From: CAVUCE01 sp963739985
GTDB taxonomy: Bacteria > Bacteroidota > Ignavibacteria > Ignavibacteriales > Ignavibacteriaceae
Assembly (NCBI GenBank): GCA_963739985.1
Contig: CAVUCE010000005.1
Location: 124,001 to 188,000, forward strand
DNA: 64,000 nt
Direction of reading: 5' to 3'
The position numbers were made by a program, and so were the translations under genes. The number at the start of each line of letters is the position of its first letter. The stretch's first letter is position 1. Under the pieces are notes generated by a model. The model had not been told where the DNA came from, searched no databases, and saw only the letters and a list, made by a program, of their open reading frames with translations. Shown here one piece after another: positions 43,165 through 52,211 of this stretch.

Positions 43165-43815
43165 TTATTTTATTTTGTTAAATTTCATGGTCGAGTGCGG
43201 TTTTTTACCATAAATAATCATTTCATCTCTAAGCATTTGGAAACGCATATTGTCCATCATTTTTCCACCGTTCTCGGCAAAAACATCGAAATGATCCCCT
43301 TTTACTATATAATAGCCATCAAATTTTCTAAGAATCTCTGTTATCTTTAATCCACCTTTGGGTTCATACTCAATTATTGCTTCGTGACCATTGTAATCAT
43401 AAGTATGCCATTTACCTATAATTCCATTTCGCTTCGAATTCTCATTAACTCTAACGAATTTTGTTGTTTTCGATTTTCCCTTAGAATTTACTTTTGTGAT
43501 TAAAGTATCCGATATAATCAAAGCAACACTTGTATCAGTAACAATTTTATTTAAGAAGGGAATCCGGTAGGATGATATTAATTCCGTTCCGTTAAACCTA
43601 TAGCCACCAAACCATTGTGATTGAAGCAGGTATTTAAATTTTTTGTCGGGTTTGAAATCAAGAGTTAAATATGATTCCGACATTTTTACACGGACTGTCT
43701 GCCATGTTCCAATCAAAGGATTTTTATTTGTTGAACCCTTAGCCTTACTCTGAGTAAACTGTAACGGAGAAATGAAAATGAAAATGAAAAAAATAAAGAT
43801 TAAACGTTTTTGCAT
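43165..43815 (-). CDS. Exported protein with two lipocalin-like repeats
   Basis: 216 residues. The signal peptide (about 1-25) ends 'FTQSKAKGS'. Two similar beta-rich halves each start with a 'GTW/GKW' motif ('NPLIGTWQTVRV...' and 'NGIIGKWHTYDY...'), a lipocalin-like start. Each half is about 85 residues and ends in 'SKTTKFVRV' or 'HSTMKFNKI', so the protein seems to come from an internal duplication. The mature protein should be periplasmic and may bind a small hydrophobic ligand. No family is named. The gene is single. Confidence 0.65.
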   Translation of the reverse strand: MQKRLIFIFFIFIFISPLQFTQSKAKGSTNKNPLIGTWQTVRVKMSESYLTLDFKPDKKFKYLLQSQWFGGYRFNGTELISSYRIPFLNKIVTDTSVALIISDTLITKVNSKGKSKTTKFVRVNENSKRNGIIGKWHTYDYNGHEAIIEYEPKGGLKITEILRKFDGYYIVKGDHFDVFAENGGKMMDNMRFQMLRDEMIIYGKKPHSTMKFNKIK

Positions 43816-43930
43816 CAGATTTTTGAAGTTAATTGTAAAAATTTTTAACGAACTTATGTTTTAAATTGTTGATAGTCAAACCTAAATGAATTTGAATATC
43901 GATTTTAATTTACAAGTAATTTTAATAATA

Positions 43931-45724
43931 TTATTTAGTCTCAGACAAACTAATTAGTGTTTGATCTTTTTCCGGTGTTAACATGTTTTCTCGGGTAAAT
44001 ACCATTAAGTTTTTATTCTCATCAATTATAAATAGCGGAATTATTTTTTCTTCAACATTTTGATTGATATAATCTTCGTAATTAAATTTCTCTGTTATGT
44101 TGGTCGATTTAATTTTAAATTTATCCGGATAACTGTTTAGTAAAAATTCATAAGAAAAATCGGTGCCGAATAAAACTTGTCCCTTCAGATCTTTTGAAAC
44201 ATTTTTCCCTTCTTTTTTAATCTCATCTTTAATGGATAACTGGTAAATTTCATTTGACCCGAATATCCTTGCAAAATAAATTACGGCTAAGGAATTCACT
44301 TCTTCGTTTGGTGTTATAGCCAATAATTTCCCTATACCACTTAGATCGATTTCGTTAATAATTTGTTCCGAAAGAACGCTTCCAGAATATGTTGAAAGTC
44401 CGCCCATTTTAGCTTCGTTTATATTAATTCGGTTTGTATCAACCATCAGTACTTTAAACCCTTTTTCTTTCAGTGCAAGCCCTATTTCTCTACCGAATTT
44501 ATGTGCCCCGAGAATTAAACATCCTTGCGGATTTGGTGAAGCAATTTTAAGTATTTTTGCCAGAGGCATTGCGCTAAGTCCATAAACGGTTATAGTTAAA
44601 ATAATTACTAAAAAAGTTAAAGGAACCAGTAATTCCGCATTTTGATTTCCTGATCTCACCAACTCTATACTGAAAAGCGAAGCAACTGCGGCCGCAACAA
44701 CACCTCTTGGAGCCATAAAAGCTATAAATATTTTTTCCCTTAGCTTTAAAGATGATTTTATAGTTGATAAGAGAACACTAATCGGCCGTATAAATAGAAT
44801 TAGGATTCCAATAAAAATGAAGCTCGAAACATTTACCAGATGAACATCCTCCAGGGAGATTCTTCCTGCAAGCATAATGAACAATACAGAGATTAATAGA
44901 ATTCGCAAGTTTTCTTTAAATTCCACTATGTGGTGAACATTTACTGATTTTTGATTAGCTAAAAATATTCCTGCGACTGTAACTGCAAATAAGCCGCTTT
45001 CATTCTGTACCAAATTTGAAAGAGCAAAAATTAGAACAACTGTAGCTAACGAAACAGGATTATGAAGAAAATCAGGAACTAACTTTTTCTTAAGCAGATA
45101 CATAATTCCGTAAGCTCCGGCAACACCTATTGAAGTGCTTATAATAACAGTTTTTAGGAAACCGGTAAAAGCTTGAATTGTAGCTGCTTGAAATCCGCCT
45201 GCTAAAATTCCCTCAAAAATTAAAATTGCAAGCAAGGCTCCAATAGGATCGACTATAATCCCTTCCCATTTTAAAACCGTATTCACTTGGGCGTTTGGCC
45301 TTACTTGTCTTAATAAAGGGAGAATTACAGTAGGTCCGGTTACAACCAAAATTGCTCCGAATAGCATTGAAAGCGTAAAGCTTAAGTTCAAAAGTAAAAA
45401 TGAGAAAGCTGTTGATAAAATAAATGTGATAGGAATTCCGAAGAAGATTAAATTACGTACAACTCCGCCTACGTTTTTTAATTCTGAAAATTTTAAACTC
45501 AATCCGCCTTCGAATAAAATTATTGCAACGGAAATTGAGACAATCGGGAATAATAGATTACCGAAGTAAGAATCTATATTTAGCAAACCGGTTACTGGTC
45601 CTGCAATAAAACCAAATAAAAGAAGAATTAATATTGAAGGAAGTTTAAATTGCCACGAAATCCATTGAGCCGAGACACCTAAAATAATTATTATTGATAA
45701 TCCGAGTAATATATTATGATTCAA
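43931..45724 (-). CDS. Cation:proton antiporter (CPA1/NhaP-type) with TrkA-N domain
   Basis: 597 residues. Twelve membrane helices (about 1-395) include 'LILLLFGFIAGPVTGLL', 'IILFEGGLSLKFSEL' and 'LKWEGIIVDPIGALLAILIFEG' with the ion-binding 'D-P' region. A Rossmann TrkA-N domain follows ('ILGAHKFGREIGLALKEKGFKVLMVDTNR', about 400-500) and regulates transport by nucleotide binding. It exchanges Na+ or K+ for H+. The start is TTG (45722-45724) because GAGGAG sits 5 nt upstream and no ATG precedes the first helix. Confidence 0.93.
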   Translation of the reverse strand: MNHNILLGLSIIIILGVSAQWISWQFKLPSILILLLFGFIAGPVTGLLNIDSYFGNLLFPIVSISVAIILFEGGLSLKFSELKNVGGVVRNLIFFGIPITFILSTAFSFLLLNLSFTLSMLFGAILVVTGPTVILPLLRQVRPNAQVNTVLKWEGIIVDPIGALLAILIFEGILAGGFQAATIQAFTGFLKTVIISTSIGVAGAYGIMYLLKKKLVPDFLHNPVSLATVVLIFALSNLVQNESGLFAVTVAGIFLANQKSVNVHHIVEFKENLRILLISVLFIMLAGRISLEDVHLVNVSSFIFIGILILFIRPISVLLSTIKSSLKLREKIFIAFMAPRGVVAAAVASLFSIELVRSGNQNAELLVPLTFLVIILTITVYGLSAMPLAKILKIASPNPQGCLILGAHKFGREIGLALKEKGFKVLMVDTNRININEAKMGGLSTYSGSVLSEQIINEIDLSGIGKLLAITPNEEVNSLAVIYFARIFGSNEIYQLSIKDEIKKEGKNVSKDLKGQVLFGTDFSYEFLLNSYPDKFKIKSTNITEKFNYEDYINQNVEEKIIPLFIIDENKNLMVFTRENMLTPEKDQTLISLSETK

Positions 45725-46050
45725 ATATTCTCCTCATTTAAAGAACGCGAATTGATTATAAATATAGGGTTTAACTTGCTCTTGAAATAAGTATAAAAGT
45801 CTTATTAGTGGTTAATATAAATTTAATTTCATTTAGTTTCATCATATTTTAAAGGGTTGAAAATAAGCGCGGTTATTTAGGTAAAGATTAGATAATAATG
45901 GACAACAGAAATTTATTCAAATATTAATCAATCTAGGAGGAAATATATTAAGATGTGTTAGCGGAATTCTATATTTGAAGAAACGTTATTGCTTCAGAAT
46001 TCCGCTTAAAATAATTTTGTAGGATTTATTTTATAATTAAAATATTACTA
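45725..46050. other. Intergenic region, 326 bp; RBS and a strong hairpin
   Basis: It includes the GAGGAG (45730-45735) that sets the TTG start of the antiporter, and a perfect 11-bp stem AGCGGAATTCT (45960-45970)/AGAATTCCGCT (45996-46006). The stem encloses a nested GAAG/CTTC. The hairpin lies downstream of the 41-residue gene at 46051. No other coding frame is seen. Confidence 0.55.
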
Positions 46051-46176
46051 CTATTTACCGTTAGTGTGGAATTTCGGATTATTAGCGTCTTTATAAATTT
46101 TTCTTAAGGTGATAATTTGAATAGTTGCAAATGTAGCGAAAACTCCTCCGAGTAATAAAATAAATCCAGTTGACAT
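46051..46176 (-). CDS. Small single-helix membrane protein, 41 residues
   Basis: A short reading frame begins at the ATG 46174-46176, with AAGGA (46183-46187) 6 nt upstream. It ends in TAG at 46051. It encodes a hydrophobic segment (about 4-23, 'GFILLLGGVFATFATIQII'), then 'TLRKIYKDANNPKFHTNGK', a basic/polar tail. The layout, a membrane helix with positive residues just after it, is typical of small proteins attached to the inner membrane. A strong hairpin follows at 45960-46006. The family is unknown. The good ribosome site and hydrophobic composition favour a real gene; nothing shows what it does. Confidence 0.65.
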   Translation of the reverse strand: MSTGFILLLGGVFATFATIQIITLRKIYKDANNPKFHTNGK

Positions 46177-46290
46177 CTTGAATCCTTGTTAAATTTATGA
46201 GCCTAATTTGTGTGCGTAAATATAGTTATAATAAAGACATTTTAAAATATAATTGTATCCTGGTAAGATGAAAAACACATCTTCCAAAAA

Positions 46291-46923
46291 TTAAGATTTC
46301 TCAAACTCCTCAAATTCTTGCAGACTGCTTATTGTTACGTTTAAATCTTTCAACAATCCGTTTTCAATTCCGTATATCCATCCGTGAATAGAAAGCGAGA
46401 CGTCGTTTTTTGTCTTCCATCTATCTTTTACAAATGTTGTGTTGCAAACATTACGGACTTGTTCTACAACATTAATTTCACAAAGACGATTAACTTTTTC
46501 ATCAAAATTTACTATTGACTCTAATTCACTTTTATGATTTGTGTAAGTATCTTTTATGTGTCTGAGCCAGTTGTCAATCATCCCGTGATTATTTTCATCC
46601 AAACTTGCCATAACACCACCGCAACTATAATGTCCACACACAATTATATGTTCAATTTTAAGAACTTCAACAGCATATTGAATTACTGATAGACAATTCA
46701 TATCCGAATGAATGACGAGGTTGGAAATATTCCTGTGAACAAACAACTCACCGGGTAATAATCCAACAATTTCGTTTGCCGGAACCCGGCTGTCAGAGCA
46801 ACCTATCCATAATAATTTAGGTTTTTGCTGGTGAGAGAGTTTTACAAAAAAATCGCCGTTTTTATTCTTTATATCGTCCGACCATTTTTTGTTGTTTTCA
46901 AAAAGATATGATAATGTTTTCAT
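46291..46923 (-). CDS. can: Beta-class carbonic anhydrase
   Basis: 210 residues. Zn ligands are C42, H98 and C101, and the catalytic pair D44/R46 lies in 'GCSDSRVPANEI'. 'GELFVHRNISNLV' and 'HIIVCGHYSCGGV' are also typical. The enzyme interconverts CO2 and bicarbonate in the cytoplasm. It is monocistronic, with no bicarbonate transporter adjacent. The E. coli-like type is inferred from the Cys-Asp-x-Arg arrangement. Confidence 0.96.
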   Translation of the reverse strand: MKTLSYLFENNKKWSDDIKNKNGDFFVKLSHQQKPKLLWIGCSDSRVPANEIVGLLPGELFVHRNISNLVIHSDMNCLSVIQYAVEVLKIEHIIVCGHYSCGGVMASLDENNHGMIDNWLRHIKDTYTNHKSELESIVNFDEKVNRLCEINVVEQVRNVCNTTFVKDRWKTKNDVSLSIHGWIYGIENGLLKDLNVTISSLQEFEEFEKS

Positions 46924-47155
46924 TTGATTTTAGTGTGTTTGTTTCTTGAAAATTTATTGTAAATAATTAATCGGTTTTTAAATATTAGTTTTATTAAATT
47001 TCTAAAGACTTAAACATAATCTATTAAAAGATTTATTGCTGTGATTAATACAAATTGTCTTATCAATAAATCAAACATTAGTTTGTTTAAGTTAGAGAAA
47101 ATTTTTATTTCTGTTAGAAACACACATGTTTTTAATTTAGTTCCGAGGCTTTCTT

Positions 47156-47749
47156 ATGAAAAAGAAATTAAAAAATAAATATTTTCTAACCAGAATAATT
47201 ATAACAATTTCAATTCCGGTACTCATATCTTTTTCTTTCAAATCAAATCATTATTCTAAAAACATTCCGCAGGTAAAAACGATGGAAATAAAGCTTACAA
47301 GCACTGCATTTAAAGAAGGGGAAAATATTCCGTCAAAATATACATGCGAAGGAGTAAATATATCTCCTGAACTAAAGTGGAAAGACTCAATAAAAGAAGC
47401 TAGAACGTACGCTATAATACTGGATGATCCGGATGCTCCCGGCGGCGATTTTGTCCATTGGGTCATTTATAATATTCCTTCAAATATTTATGAATTGCAT
47501 GAAGATATAACTCCAACCAGAAATATCCCCGATGAAGTTATGCAGGGAACAAACAGCTTCGGAAGAATAGGATACAGAGGACCATGTCCACCCGAAGGCA
47601 ATGCTCATAGATATTTTTTTAGAATATATGCTCTAGATACCGCACTTCATTTAAAAGATGGAGCAGAAAAATATCAGCTTGAAAAAGCTATGCAAGGGCA
47701 TATAATTGCGCAAGGTAAGCTGATGGGGATGTATAAACGGCAACTATAA
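47156..47749 (+). CDS. YbhB/YbcL-family PEBP (Raf kinase inhibitor-like) protein
   Basis: 197 residues. An N-terminal hydrophobic stretch (about 12-28, 'FLTRIIITISIPVLISFSF') is a signal peptide or anchor. The PEBP fold begins at 'MEIKLTSTAFKEGENIPSKYTCEGVNISPELKW', with the ligand site 'ILDDPDAPGGDFVHWVIYNIP' and 'RIGYRGPCPPEGNAHRYFFRIYALD'. PEBPs bind phospholipids or nucleotides in eukaryotes; the bacterial ones have no proven role. Located just before the second MITE copy. Confidence 0.92.
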   Translation: MKKKLKNKYFLTRIIITISIPVLISFSFKSNHYSKNIPQVKTMEIKLTSTAFKEGENIPSKYTCEGVNISPELKWKDSIKEARTYAIILDDPDAPGGDFVHWVIYNIPSNIYELHEDITPTRNIPDEVMQGTNSFGRIGYRGPCPPEGNAHRYFFRIYALDTALHLKDGAEKYQLEKAMQGHIIAQGKLMGMYKRQL

Positions 47750-47753
47750 TATA

Positions 47754-47889
47754 TTATTAACTCATGTTACGCAAAACGGTCATTCTGAATGAAATGAAGA
47801 ATCTCAAGGATTCGATTTTTACAATTTATGAGATATTTCTCTTCGTTCAATATGACCAAAACATATACTTGCGTAACATGAGTTATTAA
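47754..47889. mobile_element. MITE-like inverted-repeat element, copy 2
   Basis: The core at 47761-47882 (122 bp) has the same 14-base ends as copy 1 (CTCATGTTACGCAA and its complement) and differs from it at only about four positions. It is flanked by a direct repeat TTATTAA (47754-47760 and 47883-47889). It sits right after the PEBP gene, between that gene and the CBS gene. Copy 1 is at 14774-14912. Confidence 0.85.
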
Positions 47890-47918
47890 TTATTCTATAA
47901 TTTTAAATGATTCGTAGT

Positions 47919-48383
47919 TCATTCATTGTCGGTTGTCGTTTCCAGTAATTTGGGAGCGCCCGTAATGTAATGAACCAACTGATCTATAACGAACTCTTGC
48001 TCATCAATTACTGCTTTAACAACGTCACCGATTGAAACAACACCCTTGACTTTTTTATTTTCTATTACCGGGAGATGCCTTACTCTTTTTGTTGTCATCA
48101 ACGCCATACATTCTTCCGGAGAAACGTGAGGTTCAACATAAATTACTTTTGTCGACATAATCTCTTTTACAAGCGCATCCTTTGATGACTTACCGAACAG
48201 AACAACTTTACGAGCGTAATCTCTTTCCGACAAAATACCTAAAACTATTTCATTTTCTATTACTAATAAAGCACCAATATCTTTTTCGGACATTAGTTGT
48301 AATGCTTCATAAACGGTCGCATCCGGATTTATATTCCAATAGTTGCTTCCTTTATTATGTAATATTTCCCGTACTGTTTTCAT
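47919..48383 (-). CDS. CBS-domain-pair protein
   Basis: 154 residues: two CBS domains in tandem ('VYEALQLMSEKDIGALLVIENEIVLGILSERDYARKV' and 'PEECMALMTTKRVRHLPVIENKKVKGVVSIGDVVKAV') and little else. Two-CBS proteins bind adenosine nucleotides (AMP, ATP, NADH) and act as energy or redox sensors. The GIL/GVV-SERD/SIGD motifs match the YrbH-type nucleotide-binding sites. AAAGGA (48391-48396) precedes the ATG. The target is unknown. Confidence 0.93.
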   Translation of the reverse strand: MKTVREILHNKGSNYWNINPDATVYEALQLMSEKDIGALLVIENEIVLGILSERDYARKVVLFGKSSKDALVKEIMSTKVIYVEPHVSPEECMALMTTKRVRHLPVIENKKVKGVVSIGDVVKAVIDEQEFVIDQLVHYITGAPKLLETTTDNE

Positions 48384-48708
48384 AATGTTATCCTTTCGTT
48401 ATTTGTTTAGACTATTATCCTCTAAATCAAACTTACAAAATTTACTTAATCATAAAAGCTTTAATCAATAACTGCTAAATATCAAATCGTATAAATCGTA
48501 ACCGGGAGAAATTGAATTATGGGTCTATAAAAGTATTACTTTCATAATAGAGAATTATTTTTAAAGAATCACTACTTTTTTAGAAATAATTTTTGCTGAT
48601 GATTTGTATATAAATAGAAAGGAAACTTAAACCGCAGAGTGCCGGTTTTGGGACGCAACATGTTATTCGGGGGCTTATCATATTGCTCAGGACACTCTAC
48701 GGTAAATA
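48384..48708. other. Intergenic region, 325 bp, with a long-loop hairpin element
   Basis: The 3' part holds ACCG-c-AGAGTG (48631-48641) pairing with CACTCT-a-CGGT (48693-48703) around a 51-nt GC-richer interior. Just outside is the TAA of the BON-domain gene at 48709-48711. The interior contains CCGG and CGGGGG segments that could pair locally. It may be a terminator or a small structured RNA, and the strand is unclear. No coding frame is convincing. Confidence 0.5.
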
Positions 48709-49455
48709 TTATGATTTAATTACAACTATGTTATTGTTCACGTTAAAGGCATCTGTCCTAAACCTAACAGCATTTGCTGCCCAACTACTTTCAACGTCAG
48801 AATCGACTTTACCGAATAAGAAAACACTACCATTTTCAACTATTATGTGAATAGGCGGATTAGAGCTAAAAGCATATCCGGCAAACATCGGGTCGTTATA
48901 AATCAAAGATGCAGCTCTAATTCCCAATCTTCCGGGGCCGAATGTGTTTTTAATATTATCATTAATTTTTGTTATTCCGGCTACTTTCTCTGCTTCGTGT
49001 TCAAAAGTCTTTTTAAACCAAGGAACATGAACGTAACCATTCAGAGATAATACTCCATCTTTGTATTGTGCGGAAACATAATCAAAAACTCCATAGAAGG
49101 TGTTACTATAAATATTATGCATTACCGTCTTTACAATTTTTGCCGGGGAAAGATCTGTTGATGCAATATTTAAATTATTCAAAATTTTGTAAGAATCACT
49201 TACATCTTTTGCATCTTCTTCAGCTCTTCTTTTTTCGGCTAATGTAGAAACGGTTCCTTCTAAAGTTATGGTGTTGTTTTTAACGTAAACATCAATGTTG
49301 TTTTTATCAAACAGATTATCTTTTGCAAGATTATATTGAACATAAATTTTAGTTGTCTTATCAACTTTAACATCTTTAGATTGTGCTGTTAAAGGAATAG
49401 TAATCATTATCGAAAAAAGGACAACTAAGGCGATATTACTAATTAACCTCTTCAT
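48709..49455 (-). CDS. Periplasmic multi-BON-domain protein (OsmY-like)
   Basis: 248 residues. The signal peptide (about 1-24) ends 'PLTAQSKDV'. About three BON domains follow: 'VQYNLAKDNLFDKNNIDVYVKNNTITLEGTVSTLAEKRRAEEDAKDVSD', the middle 'GVLSLNGYVHVPWFKKTFEHEAEKVAGI', and 'IHIIVENGSVFLFGKVDSDVESSWAANAVRF'. BON domains bind phospholipid and are common in envelope stress proteins such as OsmY. AAGGAG lies upstream of the ATG. The neighbours (CBS, GH15) suggest a stress context. Confidence 0.9.
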   Translation of the reverse strand: MKRLISNIALVVLFSIMITIPLTAQSKDVKVDKTTKIYVQYNLAKDNLFDKNNIDVYVKNNTITLEGTVSTLAEKRRAEEDAKDVSDSYKILNNLNIASTDLSPAKIVKTVMHNIYSNTFYGVFDYVSAQYKDGVLSLNGYVHVPWFKKTFEHEAEKVAGITKINDNIKNTFGPGRLGIRAASLIYNDPMFAGYAFSSNPPIHIIVENGSVFLFGKVDSDVESSWAANAVRFRTDAFNVNNNIVVIKS

Positions 49456-49604
49456 ATCAGTTCTCCTTTCCTAAAAACTCTCTCGTCTATGCTAGTCGGT
49501 ATCTAAATGAAATTAAATATTAAATCTACCTTTTAGACGATATTAAGTTCAAAAAGGATTAACCATAAAACGAAACTGTAATATTAATCACTCTTGATTT
49601 AGCA

Positions 49605-52007
49605 TTATTCAATTTCGATTGAATAATTTTTTTCTTCCCACTTACTTGCTTCAGTCCAATAGAATGTAAAAATGATTTTATCACCTTTTTTTAATTTATT
49701 TGCAGGCAAGTCCAAATAAAATATTCCTAAATTTGAATCCTTAGTTTCATTCTCTTTAAATGATTTCCAATTGTTTACTGTCCATCTTACTTTGGCATTA
49801 GCCATGCATTCTATTCTGAGTATTTTACCACGAGATATTGTTTTACACTTATTGTTAAATCTCCAACAAAAATATTTTGATTGAATATTGTTTTCTATAT
49901 ATCTTTTGTGTGTCTGGGGCGGCATATCAAATACTTTTTTATCATTTATAGAGCGGCAAAGTTTAATATATTCTGAATGTGCCCAGACTAAAGGCATTGC
50001 GCTTCCGGCGGGCCTTCCGAAAAACAATTCCTTTTCAGGAATATCATCAGCATCCCAAACTTGCTCCGGAATCATTCCTCCATCATTTGAGAATTGTTCC
50101 ATTGATGATTTTAATTCTTTCGCATTATTCATTCTTCCGGCAATTATTTCATAATGAGCTCTTTCACCTGTCAATAGAGGCCACGCTCTTCCGATTCCGG
50201 TTCCGTCAAAAGCGCTTCCGTCTATTTTTTCACCCCAGCCGTCTCCGTTATATCTGTGCCAAACGGGGCCAAATTGCGTATCAACTTTTAGTTTTTCATC
50301 AATAACTTTAATTGTATTCAGAATCTTTTCATCATCATGTTTGCGCAATCCAAAACGAACTAGAGCAATTGCATCGGGACTAACTAAATGAGATTCCGTT
50401 GTTTGATCTTGTCCCGGAGGGCGATTTTTAATAGGCACAAACCCATCCTTTAGTGAAGTAGCCTCGGCTTGATCAGGTGGAGCAATACGAACATAATAGC
50501 CTTCAACACCAATCTCGTTTGCCCAATCTGTTTCTGTAACATAAGTCCAGCGTTCAATGTTTTCATTCCAAAAATCCGCTGTTGATTCCATGTATTTTCC
50601 AAGATCATTTGCGTCCATCATTTTTGCAAAATCTGCAGCAATCAATAATGCTGAAATTTCCACAGCCAGGGTAAAGGGAGAAAAGCCTGGATCCTCTTCC
50701 CATCTATCTTGTTGAGTTACCGGACCGTTTGCAACGATGTAAGAAGCTGCGGATTTAATCATAGGCCAGTATCTTTTTGCTTTGGCTTTATCAATAGCAC
50801 CGGAGCGCAAAGCTAAATCTACTAACAAAATCGGGAAGGCAGTTTCATCCATTTGAATTCCATGCCAGTAAGGAGTTCCGTCGAGCCACATATTTTGCGC
50901 CCAGTGTCCGTCTGAATTTTGTGTAGATTGCAAATAATCAATAACCCGAATTGCGTCTTCACCAGATTTCAAAGCTAACAATCCACCGGCCGATTCTACT
51001 AAATCTCTTGGCCAAACTAAATGATATCCGCCTAAATCATCATCGCTTTTAGCAAATCCCCATGGTATTGATAAACTAGCAATTAACCCCCCGGGTTGTC
51101 TTTTTGCTTCATGTATACGCAGTACTGCTGCACTTATCTTATATAAATCCTTTTTGCCTTTCGATTCATTTTTAATTGTATCTATTTGCTTTTGCCAGTC
51201 CCTCCATTCGGCAATATACTTATTCTGGATTGATTCGTAACCTTCATTTAAGGTTGATCGAGCTCTTTGTCCTGCCTCGCCCCAGGAATCCCCGAAACCA
51301 ATTATTAAATGAAAAGTATTCTCATGTGCTTCCGAGAGATCAATTTCTCCTAATAATGCAACGTTTCCGTTTTCTGCTCGTTCATAAACTTCTGTTAATT
51401 TTTTGTTCTCGTATAGATCTGCCCAGCCATCTGATCTTCCTGCAAAACCAACAGAACGATTTAACCAACCAACATCGCAAGCAATGGCTAACGCTGTATT
51501 TCCTCTTTGAGCAAAAATCATCGGGGTGCCTTTGTAATCATCAACCCATGCGGTATTACCCGAACCATAATTTCCAAGATGCGGCGCAAGCAAAGCGTAG
51601 ATATGAGGATTTTCAAACAAATTGTTTTTTACTTCGAACTTAACTTTTTGAATAATGCAATCACGCGAAGGATCGGCTAAAATTTCTTTTGTTATTTCAT
51701 AATAACCGGATTTACATTTATTCGTTAACTTATAAACTGGAATACCATCGGCTAAAAACTCGACTTTGTTTTTTGTATGCCGTTTTTCCTCAGAAAAAAA
51801 ATCTTTTCCATCGGTAATTATAAATCCCATATCTCTAGTACATGCTTGATCAACGCGAGGATAATATATTTCGTTTAATATACCGTGACTTAATGTGAAC
51901 CAAACTTCACTGGTTGTATTTAAAGCGGTTCCAACTCCGCTCTTTGCACTAGATGTCCAGCGTGCTTCAATACCAGGCCAACCCGGAGCGTATTTATTAT
52001 AATTCAT
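49605..52007 (-). CDS. GH15 glucoamylase/glucodextranase-type glucan hydrolase
   Basis: 800 residues from the ATG at 52005-52007; a TTG at 52013 would add two. An N-terminal beta-sandwich domain (about 1-260, 'GTALNTTSEVWFTLSHGILNEIYYPR') precedes the (alpha/alpha)6 barrel. Motifs are 'SIPWGFAKSDDDLGGYHLVWPRDLVESAGGL', 'TQQDRWEEDPGFSPFTLAVEI' with the general-acid Glu, and 'DGGMIPEQVWDADD' with the base Glu. It removes glucose from the ends of alpha-glucans. No signal peptide is seen, so the enzyme should be cytoplasmic and could act on stored glycogen together with GlgP (25760). The C-terminus (about 700-800) is an extra beta domain. Confidence 0.95.
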   Translation of the reverse strand: MNYNKYAPGWPGIEARWTSSAKSGVGTALNTTSEVWFTLSHGILNEIYYPRVDQACTRDMGFIITDGKDFFSEEKRHTKNKVEFLADGIPVYKLTNKCKSGYYEITKEILADPSRDCIIQKVKFEVKNNLFENPHIYALLAPHLGNYGSGNTAWVDDYKGTPMIFAQRGNTALAIACDVGWLNRSVGFAGRSDGWADLYENKKLTEVYERAENGNVALLGEIDLSEAHENTFHLIIGFGDSWGEAGQRARSTLNEGYESIQNKYIAEWRDWQKQIDTIKNESKGKKDLYKISAAVLRIHEAKRQPGGLIASLSIPWGFAKSDDDLGGYHLVWPRDLVESAGGLLALKSGEDAIRVIDYLQSTQNSDGHWAQNMWLDGTPYWHGIQMDETAFPILLVDLALRSGAIDKAKAKRYWPMIKSAASYIVANGPVTQQDRWEEDPGFSPFTLAVEISALLIAADFAKMMDANDLGKYMESTADFWNENIERWTYVTETDWANEIGVEGYYVRIAPPDQAEATSLKDGFVPIKNRPPGQDQTTESHLVSPDAIALVRFGLRKHDDEKILNTIKVIDEKLKVDTQFGPVWHRYNGDGWGEKIDGSAFDGTGIGRAWPLLTGERAHYEIIAGRMNNAKELKSSMEQFSNDGGMIPEQVWDADDIPEKELFFGRPAGSAMPLVWAHSEYIKLCRSINDKKVFDMPPQTHKRYIENNIQSKYFCWRFNNKCKTISRGKILRIECMANAKVRWTVNNWKSFKENETKDSNLGIFYLDLPANKLKKGDKIIFTFYWTEASKWEEKNYSIEIE

Positions 52008-52211
52008 TTTCAATTATCTTTTGTCTTTTTAATAAGTTAAGGCTTGTAGAATTCAACAGTTGTGTTTTAGGTTTAAGTATGATAGCTAAATTACCTTTTA
52101 TACTAATTCTTATATGTTTTGACGCAATATTATCGGTAAAGTTTTGAATGTTTTAGAATTTGTTTTTGAAATCGGGTTTATGGCTTTTGAAATTATGACA
52201 AACAACTCAGT

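Noticed and set aside
14774..47889. Composite transposon bounded by the two MITE copies
   Set aside because: The 33 kb between them holds ordinary chromosomal genes without transposase, and the flanking repeats differ.
48631..48703. 6S RNA
   Set aside because: The faint resemblance covers a few bases only, and the element is much shorter than 6S RNA.
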